This document shows positions 1 through 8,376 of a stretch of 39,441 nucleotides of DNA, piece after piece (positions within the stretch are counted from its first letter, which is position 1; every line of letters starts with the position of its first letter). Under the pieces are notes generated by a model. It searched no databases. It was given only the letters and a program-made list of their open reading frames with translations, and had not been told where the DNA came from. Source of the DNA: Stentor coeruleus (lineage: Eukaryota > Ciliophora > Heterotrichea > Heterotrichida > Stentoridae); the NCBI GenBank assembly GCA_001970955.1, contig MPUH01000704.1, positions 1 through 39,441 on the forward strand, written 5' to 3'. A program made the position numbers and the translations under genes.

Positions 1-382
1 ATTTATCAGTTCATAGGTAAAGCACTGCTTCAAATTATGTCTGTATGAATAAATTAATATTTTGTTCTTTAAACAATATATCCAAGTAAATAATCATCAA
101 AAATTCGCTTAAAACATCAAATACCCATATATAGCTTTATATAATCTTATTTAGTCGACTAAAATTATATAATTCATTTATAATTTCAATAATTTATGCT
201 TCAATTCCTGTAATAGGCATCCAACCTTCAATTTGCCTGTCAGTTATAATTCTAACTACTTACAGAAAAATACATCTAATATAATTATTTAAGTGTCTCG
301 TACTTGTAATTAAAAAAATAAGGGCTCTCATAAAAATATGCATCCTATGTAATTCCAGGTGATTTAATTTTACTTTATAAAA
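1..382. other. AT-rich left flank, no gene seen
   Basis: No reading frame, RNA gene or repeat that I can support. The stretch ends at the proposed start of the PLAC8-like gene. An Asn-rich open stretch around 180-295 has no start codon and no recognisable motif, so I treat it as chance. Confidence 0.5.
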
Positions 383-702
383 ATGACTGAATGGAATGAA
401 GGTTTGTTTTCGCTGCATCATCATTGTTCATCTTCTTGTTGTGTCTTTGCATTCCATGAGCATTTTTCTTGATGCATGTTTATGCAATGAAAAAGACGAA
501 CAATACTATTAAAGCATATTATTGTGGATGCTGCTTTCTTTGCCTTGGATGTGCTTACAATCGAGGAAGTTTTAGACGTAAATATACTATAAGTGGAGAT
601 TATTTCAAAGATGCATGCACTTGGTTCTATTTTCCATGTTGCGCTGCATCACAAGAATATCGGGAATATTTATCTCGCAGGACAAAAACTTATGAAAATT
701 AG
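383..702 (+). CDS. PLAC8-family Cys-rich protein, reading frame broken near 440-470
   Basis: PLAC8 (cornifelin / cell-number-regulator) proteins are small Cys-rich membrane-associated proteins. The C-terminal part (460-702) reads CGCCFLCLGC, then RRKYTISGDYFKDAC, then FPCCAASQEYREY. That matches the family's Cys cluster, the 'R.kY.I.G...D' segment and the terminal 'CC..C...Q..RE' signature. An ATG at 383 in another frame gives MTEWNEGLFSLHHHCSSSCC, which resembles the usual N-terminal 'W..GLF...C' block, but it stops at TGA 470-472. No 15-nt GTAA..AG intron joins the two frames; removing 441-460 (GT...AG, 20 nt) would restore the frame but is atypical here. Either the sequence has an indel, the gene is decaying, or an unusual intron is present. 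The family call is good for the C-terminal half; the gene model is not settled. Confidence 0.6.
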
Positions 703-1132
703 ATATTACTTAGAATAACTGATTGCTAATTTTTAAGTTTTAGATTAAATTTATAAAACAAGAAATCAAAATTCATATATTTATTTGATTCTAAAGTGTG
801 ATGATCAGAAAAATCTAAAGTTAATATCATCCTAAAAAACATTAAAAATTCTAGTGAATAAAAAAAATTGGAAAAAAGAAGGATTCTTTTTTTAATTTAT
901 TAGTTTTACTCACATAAATTAAACTCAAAAATTAGTCATATTTTGAAACACAATAAAGTCCTTAAGGGTGACCATTTTGTAAGTTGATCACTATTAAAAG
1001 CCAAGAAATAATTTAGCATTAATCCTATATAATTTTAAACTTATAAGCTAACCATTCCTATATCTTATAACTTGACCATCATATTTTAGATTTATATAAA
1101 AATCTATTTTGTATGTTTACCATTTAATAAAT
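703..1132. other. intergenic, nothing recognised
   Basis: AT-rich DNA between the PLAC8-like gene and the possible transposase relic. No supported gene, RNA or repeat. Confidence 0.4.
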
Positions 1133-1603
1133 CCCGCGAAAATCTTTGATGAAGTTGAGTCTATCTTAAAAAATCAAGCTAATTCAATTTATTTATGATG
1201 GAGGATCACAAAGAAATGCAGTAAAAAGGTTTTAATTTCTAAAACCACAGTACATAATATTTATTGTAGAAAATATTAATACAATCAATTATATAGGAAA
1301 TATTTGACATTAATATGATGTAGAAAGAAAAGGGAAAAAGTAAATGAAACTGTTTGGATAAGGTTTCAAAGACTTAGACCCATAAACATGCCCATGATTA
1401 ACGAATCATCTCTTCTCGTTTATGAAGAATTCAAAAACTAATTCTAATAAGTTGATGGATTTTATGTTTCAGATGGGCTTAGATTGTTTAAATAAAATCA
1501 TGTTACATTATTGAAATTATTATTGGAAAAAGCTTTGATGCTTATTCAATGCACAGAATTTATTTCAAGATTCCCTTTATTTGTGAAGGGTTTCTTCATG
1601 TAA
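1133..1603 (+). pseudogene. possible decayed pogo/Tigger (CENP-B-type) transposase N-terminus
   Basis: One forward frame (codons starting at 1133, 1136, ...) stays protein-like for about 155 codons. It is interrupted only by point stops (TGA and TAA) and shows no frameshift. It contains a helix-turn-helix-like segment (KKVLISKTTVHNIYCRKY), then a basic stretch leading to INESSLLVYEEF, then VDGFYVSDGLRL, and finally EFISRF. This order (psq-type HTH, then a CENP-B-type HTH with 'E.LL.YEEF', 'VDG..VS', 'F..RF') is what pogo/Tigger transposases have before their DDE domain. No DDE domain follows. Stop density is only somewhat below chance for such AT-rich DNA, so the call rests on motif order. 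It could be coincidence. Confidence 0.33.
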
Positions 1604-1774
1604 TATTTTTAATTCTGATGAGACAACACTTACTAAAAAAATTATATCTTTATTCCATAATAATTATTCATAATATTTCTCATCTAAAAATCCTCATAAG
1701 TTAAAGATTTTTTCGCATATAAAATCTAAATTTCCTTAAATCATCTTGCATTATCCTTAATATTATTAATTATA

Positions 1775-3109
1775 TTATAAATCTCGTCTTAATGGCATAT
1801 ATTCATATTTATCAACTTCTTCTTCTGAATAATGCCCATAAAGCTCATTAGAACATATTATAAAATTCTTGATTTTATCATCATGCTCACTACCTTCACT
1901 TAACGGAGGTTCAGGTTCAGTTTTTTCATAAAAAGGTGGAGATTTAATATTATTTTTCCCTATAGTCGACTCACTTTTACTATGATTTCCCTTTGTAATT
2001 CCCGCATTACTTTCAGGTTTTCTCTCAGACTGGATCTTCCATTGGACTTTTTTCCCACCTTTTTCTGAGTTCTTTCTCGTAATTTCATCATTTTGATGAG
2101 TATCTTTAGCTGAAGTGCTTCTTGGGGACTTAAATTTTTTTATTTCCTTATTTTTCTCGTATTTTTCAGTATATTCCGATAAAAGATTCTGTAAGAAAGG
2201 ACAAGAACTCGGGAAAAAAGAGCTGGAAATCGTGACAGCCCTATCCAAATATGCTTTTGACTTATCGAAATCCTCATTTAAAAATAAAAGTTCACGAGAA
2301 AACACCAAACATGCTGAAGCTGCCATGCAGATTTTATCCAACATAAAATCTTTACTCAGTTCTGCCCTAAGATTATGTGCGGATTTCAAGTCTTGTATCA
2401 AAAGTGGTTTTATTTCTGTTATTTTTTCAAAAGTTAAAGAGTAAATCCATTCTGCTACTCTTTGAACACCTAATACAGATCTCATAGTCACATCTTTTGC
2501 ATGTTTTTTTTTCTTCCCAGTCATTTGTAGGTATAATAATTGTAGGATTTCAATAGAATTTGTATAGAAGTCCATATTAACCCGGGACTTTGTCGATAAG
2601 TTTGGAGTTTGTTTTTTTTGTTTAGCTTCAGTAAAGGCCCCAAGACAAAGTTTTATTATAAGGGCACATTGGCGGATTGCTAGACGAGAGTTTTCTAGAG
2701 CAGGACGATGTTGGTTAAGTTTAGAAAAGCAATCAGCAATTTGGATATATAACAAACATAAGTATCTGACCTTTCTTATACGTTCAGCTACTGTACTTGA
2801 ATGAGATACACTGAGCTCTGATCGCTTTTTTACATTAAAAACACAAGCTTCTAAATAGGCGGCACAATTATGGAAGTCAGCTATGGATTGGTAACATAAA
2901 GAAATATTGTGTAATGTAGGTAATATTAGGTCTTGGTCTATTGGGATACCTTGGTTGATAAGTTTTTCTAAGCGGATTTCACATTTTTTCAATGTTTCTA
3001 GAGCTTGGGAGTACTTAGAGATTGAAATGTCGGAAACCCCTTTTTCAAGTTTTTTAAGGAGGATTTTGTTGATGTCTTCAGCGTTTTGGGGTTTTTTAGA
3101 TTTGTCCAT
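1775..3109 (-). CDS. TPR-like helical repeat protein, unknown function
   Basis: A 444-residue protein, probably complete: ATG at 3109, stop next to 1775. Residues about 15-310 form consecutive amphipathic helix pairs with TPR-like spacing. Recognisable pieces are 'ISKYSQALETLKKCE', 'LHNISLCYQSIADFHNCAAYLE', 'LYIQIADCFSKLNQHRPALENSRLAIRQC' and 'DFDKSKAYLDRAVTIS'. The remainder (about 320-440) is Lys/Glu/Ser-rich and probably disordered. I recognise no catalytic residues, membrane segment or signal peptide. TPR solenoids usually bind partner proteins, often in ciliary or basal-body complexes in ciliates, but nothing here identifies a partner. It is transcribed divergently from the Spc24-like gene across a 200-bp spacer. 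Confidence 0.75.
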   Translation of the reverse strand: MDKSKKPQNAEDINKILLKKLEKGVSDISISKYSQALETLKKCEIRLEKLINQGIPIDQDLILPTLHNISLCYQSIADFHNCAAYLEACVFNVKKRSELSVSHSSTVAERIRKVRYLCLLYIQIADCFSKLNQHRPALENSRLAIRQCALIIKLCLGAFTEAKQKKQTPNLSTKSRVNMDFYTNSIEILQLLYLQMTGKKKKHAKDVTMRSVLGVQRVAEWIYSLTFEKITEIKPLLIQDLKSAHNLRAELSKDFMLDKICMAASACLVFSRELLFLNEDFDKSKAYLDRAVTISSSFFPSSCPFLQNLLSEYTEKYEKNKEIKKFKSPRSTSAKDTHQNDEITRKNSEKGGKKVQWKIQSERKPESNAGITKGNHSKSESTIGKNNIKSPPFYEKTEPEPPLSEGSEHDDKIKNFIICSNELYGHYSEEEVDKYEYMPLRRDL

Positions 3110-3309
3110 ATTATTATAAGGATATTATGAAATCTGAATGGCATGACCTGGATTATGAGATTAAGGATATAGAATCTTATGGGTTTTTTTATAGTTATGT
3201 AAGGGTAAAAAAAGAGTTATTAGGGTTTTATAGGATGATATTGAGTTTTAGGAATTTAGCTGCGGATTAGAGAAAAGAGTTTGAGATTTTTTCATATTGG
3301 AAAATTTAA

Positions 3310-3783
3310 ATGAATTTCGAAAAACTCGCCCTGACTACCGCCTGCGATGAAATATTGGATGAACTGCCGATAACATTTTTAAATTGCGTTTTAGACGTTG
3401 AAGAAGAATATAAATGTCGAACCAACAAGTATATCTCAGAAATCCAAAGCCTTCAGAGCCAAATGCAAAAATATCAAATCATTCAAAAAAAAACTACAAC
3501 AGAAAAGCAACATTTAAAACAAAAAGCTATGGAAATGGATGCACAAAGCGATGCAAACAGTAGTTATTTCTTTTATAATGAAAAGGAATTAGAAGAAGAA
3601 TTGAATTACTCAAAACAAGTTATTAAATATGCTAAAAGTAAAATTAAGCTTTATGAACTTGTATCACGAATTGCTTGGAATGAGAATACTTTTGCTGGAG
3701 AAATACTCAAGAAAAAATCACATTTTGAATTCCCTAGTATGACTACTTATGAGCAGATCAATAAATTATGGGAATTATTATAA
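3310..3783 (+). CDS. candidate Spc24, NDC80 kinetochore complex subunit
   Basis: 157 residues. Residues about 25-60 and 85-107 are coiled coil. The last 50 residues look like the small RWD-type globular domain of Spc24: 'KIKLYELVSRIAW', then 'GEIL', then 'FEFP' and 'EQINKLWELL'. Spc24 family C-termini have the same order: a KLY/LY helix, a 'W/P' turn, a 'G.I' strand, 'F.FD', and a terminal helix ending 'N.LW.L'. The length is in the range of known Spc24 proteins. If correct, the protein dimerises with Spc25 and links the Ndc80/Nuf2 rod to the inner kinetochore, here for micronuclear mitosis. Spc25 or another RWD-containing coiled-coil protein is the main alternative. Start at ATG 3310; no intron needed. 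Confidence 0.55.
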   Translation: MNFEKLALTTACDEILDELPITFLNCVLDVEEEYKCRTNKYISEIQSLQSQMQKYQIIQKKTTTEKQHLKQKAMEMDAQSDANSSYFFYNEKELEEELNYSKQVIKYAKSKIKLYELVSRIAWNENTFAGEILKKKSHFEFPSMTTYEQINKLWELL

Positions 3784-4288
3784 AGATGTGAATTAAGTTA
3801 TAACTTATAGTTGAATTTGATTTTTAATAGGAATTTCATTTTAATATTTTGGTTTTTTAATATAAAAATACATTCATTATATAATAATAACATATTTTTT
3901 TTCAGAATCCTCTTCTTGTCTATACGATACCTTAATCCCTTTGAAATAAATATAGGTTAATATAATTAGAGTTATCTTCTGCATATTCTAGTACTATTCT
4001 TCCATTCAAATAGATGATACACTAATAAATATTGAAAATCATAATATATTTCCATTAAAAAAATAAAGTTTAAGTTAAGATAATTTCTGTAAATAATCTA
4101 CATTAAATATTCAATTTTATTTCTTGAACAAAACATTAATTTCTTTAAGAACCAATTATTTTTCCAGCAATTCTTCTAATATCCTACCCCTTCATAACAT
4201 AATTAAAAATTCTAAAAACCCTACAATCACAAAAATGTCAAAATCCTCATAAATCCTATTTTATTATTTCCAATTTCCATTATATTAT
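3784..4288. other. convergent intergenic spacer
   Basis: AT-rich 3'-3' spacer with no gene seen. The left part is G-richer and the right part (about 4080-4288) is C-rich and nearly G-free on the + strand, which matches the orientation-linked skew described in the findings. Confidence 0.5.
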
Positions 4289-5218
4289 TCAAAATATCCT
4301 GCACTTACAACATCTTTTATCAATAGGGTCTTTAGCACTCTCCGTATGAACCTTCAGCTCAATATTTTTATTAAAGTTAAAACTCTCAATCTTAATCCCC
4401 CTACATGGCATGACTTCTTTAACAGTATTCAAAACATTAGTCACTAATGTATTCGTAGCAACATTAATAGTCAATCTTCTCTCAAAAGCTTCTTTCGTTT
4501 TATCTATTGAATTTTTCCCTAAAGTACAAATCATAAATCTATCCAAATAATCAAACTGATTTTGTATAAACATAAAATCATCAAGTTCAAAAAGCTTCTT
4601 TGGCATATATTTCCTATCAAAACTAGAGCTTCTAGAATCTTTTACAATAACAATCTCTTCAGTTTGTCCACCTTTAATAAGTTTTATATCATTTTCTTCA
4701 TAAACAAACAACACATTTTTAGCCCTTAAAATCTGGTTTATCATATCAAGTAATGTGCTTCTTAGTTGCCCACATGACATTTTCTTATCAACTTTAATCT
4801 CAAAAGTTATAACCAAACTGATTTCTATACACTCTACTCTCATATCAAGCCATAAATCTTGTGATACAATATCAAATATAATCTCGCTACCTATTTGTAA
4901 AACCTCTCCGATTTTACCATTCTGTATGATGTTTACATTTAAGATTTTCTGGTTGTTATGTAGTAAATTACATATTTCAAAGCCTTTAAGTCCAGAAAAA
5001 ATCGAATATTTTTCCATAGTCTCAGCAATCCTGGGTTTTAAGAACTTAATCGGGGACCTAAGTGAGGTTTACTCTGAGTTTAAAGCGAGTAGAAGGACTT
5101 TGTTAGGTAGTTTAGACCATATGATATTCAGTTCTATTTTTATCTCTGCCCGGCCTTCACTGTCGAAATACACATAATTATCTTTGTCTTCAGCCCCAAG
5201 TTCATCAATCAAGTTCAT
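4289..5218 (-). CDS. hypothetical protein with one 15-nt intron
   Basis: Two exons: 5218-5073 and 5057-4289, joined across GTAAACCTCACTTAG. Splicing fuses an N-terminal exon (MNLIDELGAEDKDNYVYF...) in frame to the longer ORF, giving 304 residues. Unspliced, the intron puts an immediate TAA in frame. The N-terminal part has a beta-rich pattern (ALNSESPIKFLKPRIAETM, then KYSIFSGLKGFEICNLL). A middle segment (IVIVKDSRSSSFDRKYMPKKLFEL) looks like an exposed linker, and the C-terminus ends in a Cys-rich RCCKCRIF. No family recognised. There is no signal peptide or membrane segment. Start chosen as the first ATG in frame with exon 1. Confidence 0.7.
5058..5072 (-). other. 15-nt intron
   Basis: GTAAACCTCACTTAG on the minus strand. 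It interrupts a codon (phase 2) and creates an in-frame TAA if retained. Removal joins two open frames exactly. It has A at position 10, like the other introns in the window. Confidence 0.85.
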
Positions 5219-5991
5219 CCCAGGACAATATATTAGCCATTTTCCTAATTAAAAATTTAGACTATTTTATATTATATTTTTATCTTTGATAGAAATTTTC
5301 AATATTTTAGCTTTTTGGATAAATATTTTAATGCTTATGTTGCTTGAGTTTTATTTTAAACTTTTTTTTGGTTGTGGGATGATAGGATTTTTTAGGTAAG
5401 TTTTAAATGATAGGCTTAGTAGATTTGAAAAGGGTCTTTTGGTATATTATACGTTTAATTTTTTTCGGTTTGGAAAAAATTGTTGAGGTTGATGATAGGA
5501 ACTTCTCCATACGATTGGCGTGGAATCTGTGTGCTAAAGGAGGGGTTTTTGGGAATTTAGGTTTTATTTTTAAGAAAAATACTTTTTTATTGTAATTGTG
5601 TATGGTCATCTGCAATAAAGGTTTCATTATGTTGAGTAAAAATTTTAAGTTTATGATATTTTGTTAATAATATTTTATGTAGTCTAAAATAAATACCTTT
5701 GAAAACTTAAAAACTTTTAATAGTTTGTTTTGTAATTTAAGTTTGTGTTATATTTTAAGTAAAATTAATTGAATTTTATTTTGAGTAAAGCAATTGATAT
5801 AATATGCAGGAATTATTTGTTATTAGTTTTAAAAAGTAATAAAAAATCAAAGATATATATAGATAATATATCATATCTAACTTAATCATAAATATCCAAT
5901 AAAAGTCCTCAATACTATAAAAATCCTAAAATATCATCTATCTCTATATATATTCTAAAAACCTGAAATCCTACTAAAATCTAATAAACTA
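5219..5991. other. intergenic spacer with skew switch
   Basis: No well-supported gene apart from the weak ORF at 5403-5627. The + strand is G-rich, C-poor from about 5280 to 5800, and C-rich, G-poor from about 5870 to 5991. That switch fits 5' flank of the gene on its left and 3' flank of the gene on its right. Confidence 0.45.
5403..5627 (-). CDS. weak candidate small basic protein
   Basis: A 74-residue ORF with many Lys/Pro/Ser (for example FPKTPPLAHRFHANRMEKFL and FSKPKKIKRI). Its middle is noticeably GC-richer than the surrounding spacer. No homology recognised, and the opposite strand is also open for 62 codons over the same DNA, so either or both could be chance. Kept only because the local composition rises as it does in real genes here. 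Confidence 0.25.
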   Translation of the reverse strand: MKPLLQMTIHNYNKKVFFLKIKPKFPKTPPLAHRFHANRMEKFLSSTSTIFSKPKKIKRIIYQKTLFKSTKPII

Positions 5992-8223
5992 TTATTGGCT
6001 TTTAACAGAATGAATTTCGCTTATAAAATTCTGATTCACAAGACTCATTTCCGTTCTAGACTGATTTTCAACCCTCTTCACATCCTTATCCATCTGTTCA
6101 TCTTCTCCCTTTCCCTTCTTCCTACCTCTAAGCCTACTAAAGCACCTAAATCCATACATTTTCCATTGTAATCCAAAAAGTACTCCAATAATAACCCCAA
6201 GTCCAGCTATTAACAAGCATATAATAATAAAACTTTGATCTAAATAATAATTAAAAATTCCACAAGAACATACCCAAGTAGATACAACAAAACCCCCTGT
6301 TTTCCACAAATTATAAGACTTAATCAAGCAAGGTTTCATTTTAAGATTAACAATAATCAATAATCCTGATACACATATTGACACAGTTAATTGTAACCAT
6401 ACATATCTTTCTTTAGAAAAAAAAGCTCCAACTGCTGCGATAACAACTTTACCTTGGGATTCAAGTACAAGATAAGTTGTATCGAATTTTATATCCAAAG
6501 CTTTGTTTTGAAAAGCAATATTAGGAAATAACAATGTGGCAAAAGGGTAGTATATCAATAATGATAATATAGAAAGTGAAAAATATACTTCATGCTCTTG
6601 GGAAAAACACTCAATTTGTGAGTTCCTCAACAGTTGCCAACGATTGTTTTCATAAACACAAGAAAAAGCGCTAAGCATAGCTGATAATATCGTCAAATAT
6701 AAAGTTTTCCCAAAAAGCGATATAAATTTGCTTAAAAAAAACTGAGGTTTAGGGAAAAAAGCTACAGTAAAATCCTCATTAAGCCCTAGTCTGTTTATTT
6801 TTATATATTTCATAGCAGGGAATACTAATAATATATAAATTACACTACAAGAAAAACATATCCAATATGTTTGTACCCAATATTCATTATCAGCTAATAC
6901 TGCTGAACTAGCACTAGATAAAGTACTCCCATATATCCACCCAACTTCTTTTATAAACCCAACTGAAGAAAAACTATATATTTCAACTATATGTCCAATA
7001 ATACCAATAATATTTGATATATTAAATTGCATTTGTGGATGTTTTTCATTCATATTTTCTCTAGCTTCATTATCAACTTCAGCCATACTTGTAACAAGAA
7101 TATTGCAAATAATTTCCCAAGATGGAGATTCACGTCTTTTTAACACAAACTCTTCTGTTTCTGTTTTTTTTTTCAATATTGTTTCTTCTGAGGATTTACT
7201 TGTAGGAACCAACCAACGTAAGCATAAATCTAAACTTTTACCCATACATTTTAACATCCCTTTAATGCATTTTCCTACACATAATGAAAATTTGTCTATA
7301 GTTTTTTCGCATATAATATTTTTAGAATCATTTTCTATACTGTTATTAAGAAATGGTCTTGGACTATCAGGTTCACTATTGTTAACAGTCATATTTTTTA
7401 TATTTTCTTGATTATCATAAATTTCTCTTTCAAATGATATTTTTTCAGAGCTTTCATCTGATTTGTTTTCTTCATCGATATTTTCTATGTTGATTTCATT
7501 ATAATTTTCTATAAATGTTTGTGAAGGATAATATTGGCTTAAATATGGTAAGTTGGATACTAAGTTTGGATAAAGGATTTCAGTGAAAATTCTGTCTTCA
7601 GCTTCTTCACTTGGGGTGTTTGGATATTTTAATCTTCCAAGTTTTTCAATTAAAACTTCAGAAAACTGATTGAAATCTAGTTTTATATATGATTTAGTCA
7701 TTAAAATTGGGTTATAAGCACGGGTTAATCTTACATAAAGTAAATCACAAGTTGAATATGGGATATAAGGTTTTAAGCCACTAAGTCTGATAAAATGCCT
7801 TAGGTCGCTGAGATTCATCCATGGCTTTGTACCTTTTTTTATAAACCCATGAGAAAAACGGGCAAAAACTGCTTGGAGCCATTTCTTTTTAGCATTTTTT
7901 GATGAGTTTATAGCTTTTAATTGCTTGCAGGCAACTAGTTCTTGCAAAGTTTGATGTTTTAAATGCGTTTCTTTGATATCGTTAAGATCTTTATTTAGTT
8001 CCTCACAAGAAAAATCTAGTTTTTCATCAAGATCTACGATTTTTTTTATGTTCTTCTTAAGCTCTTCTTGGTTTTCAATGTTATCTTTAAACTGCTGGTC
8101 CCAACTTTTAACCTCAGAAACTTCATTTTCATCTAAAACCTTATTTCCTATAACAATTTCTGGGTTTTCAAGTCCTTCAAGTTCTTCTGGTTTCAATTCA
8201 TCAACAACTTTTACTTCTTCTTC
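5992..8223 (-). CDS. C-terminal half of large polytopic membrane protein (5' end lost in gap)
   Basis: The open frame runs from the scaffold gap at 8224 to a stop at 5992 (743 codons), with no start of its own. The first ~110 residues are acidic and coiled-coil-like (EEEVKVVDELKPEELEGLE...). A helical domain follows that resembles a degenerate EF-hand/p25-like fold (MNLSDLRHFIRLSGLKPYIP, then KLDFNQFSEVLIEKLGRL). After an acidic linker and a Cys-rich stretch (CVGKCIKGMLKCMGKSLDLCLRW split by hydrophobic residues) come about seven membrane spans. The C-terminal tail is charged (RLRGRKKGKGEDEQ). No family recognised; the architecture recalls ciliate/oomycete multi-TM proteins of unknown function. 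It is most likely the continuation of the gene at 8354-10798. Confidence 0.7.
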   Translation of the reverse strand, partial: EEEVKVVDELKPEELEGLENPEIVIGNKVLDENEVSEVKSWDQQFKDNIENQEELKKNIKKIVDLDEKLDFSCEELNKDLNDIKETHLKHQTLQELVACKQLKAINSSKNAKKKWLQAVFARFSHGFIKKGTKPWMNLSDLRHFIRLSGLKPYIPYSTCDLLYVRLTRAYNPILMTKSYIKLDFNQFSEVLIEKLGRLKYPNTPSEEAEDRIFTEILYPNLVSNLPYLSQYYPSQTFIENYNEINIENIDEENKSDESSEKISFEREIYDNQENIKNMTVNNSEPDSPRPFLNNSIENDSKNIICEKTIDKFSLCVGKCIKGMLKCMGKSLDLCLRWLVPTSKSSEETILKKKTETEEFVLKRRESPSWEIICNILVTSMAEVDNEARENMNEKHPQMQFNISNIIGIIGHIVEIYSFSSVGFIKEVGWIYGSTLSSASSAVLADNEYWVQTYWICFSCSVIYILLVFPAMKYIKINRLGLNEDFTVAFFPKPQFFLSKFISLFGKTLYLTILSAMLSAFSCVYENNRWQLLRNSQIECFSQEHEVYFSLSILSLLIYYPFATLLFPNIAFQNKALDIKFDTTYLVLESQGKVVIAAVGAFFSKERYVWLQLTVSICVSGLLIIVNLKMKPCLIKSYNLWKTGGFVVSTWVCSCGIFNYYLDQSFIIICLLIAGLGVIIGVLFGLQWKMYGFRCFSRLRGRKKGKGEDEQMDKDVKRVENQSRTEMSLVNQNFISEIHSVKSQ
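6581..6732. repeat. source copy of the 152-bp duplication
   Basis: This segment is coding DNA inside the membrane-protein gene. It matches 8225-8376 over 152 bp without gaps and with two differences (6645 T versus 8289 C; 6711 C versus 8355 T). Confidence 0.9.
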
Positions 8224-8376
8224 NAAATATACTTCATGCTCTTGGGAAAAACACTCAATTTGTGAGTTCCTCAACAGTTGCCAACGATCGTTTTCATAAA
8301 CACAAGAAAAAGCGCTAAGCATAGCTGATAATATCGTCAAATATAAAGTTTTCCTAAAAAGCGATATAAATTTGCT
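8224..8376. other. one-N scaffold gap plus misplaced 152-bp copy
   Basis: Position 8224 is N. The following 152 bp (8225-8376) repeat 6581-6732 at 150 of 152 positions and in the same orientation. The copy cannot be read as part of either flanking protein in the proper frame: it introduces the stop that ends the 814-codon ORF upstream and gives a false start to the ORF downstream. Assembly joining of contig ends is the simplest explanation; a recently duplicated paralogue is the alternative. Confidence 0.85.

Noticed and set aside
1133..1603. Reading TAA/TAG as glutamine (Tetrahymena/Paramecium-type code)
   Set aside because: Two TGA stops remain in this stretch, and all convincing genes in the window end at normal TAA/TAG/TGA codons without internal ones, so the standard code is used.
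5407..5595. 62-codon + strand ORF
   Set aside because: Overlaps a similarly open minus-strand ORF. No motif, and no reason to prefer it.
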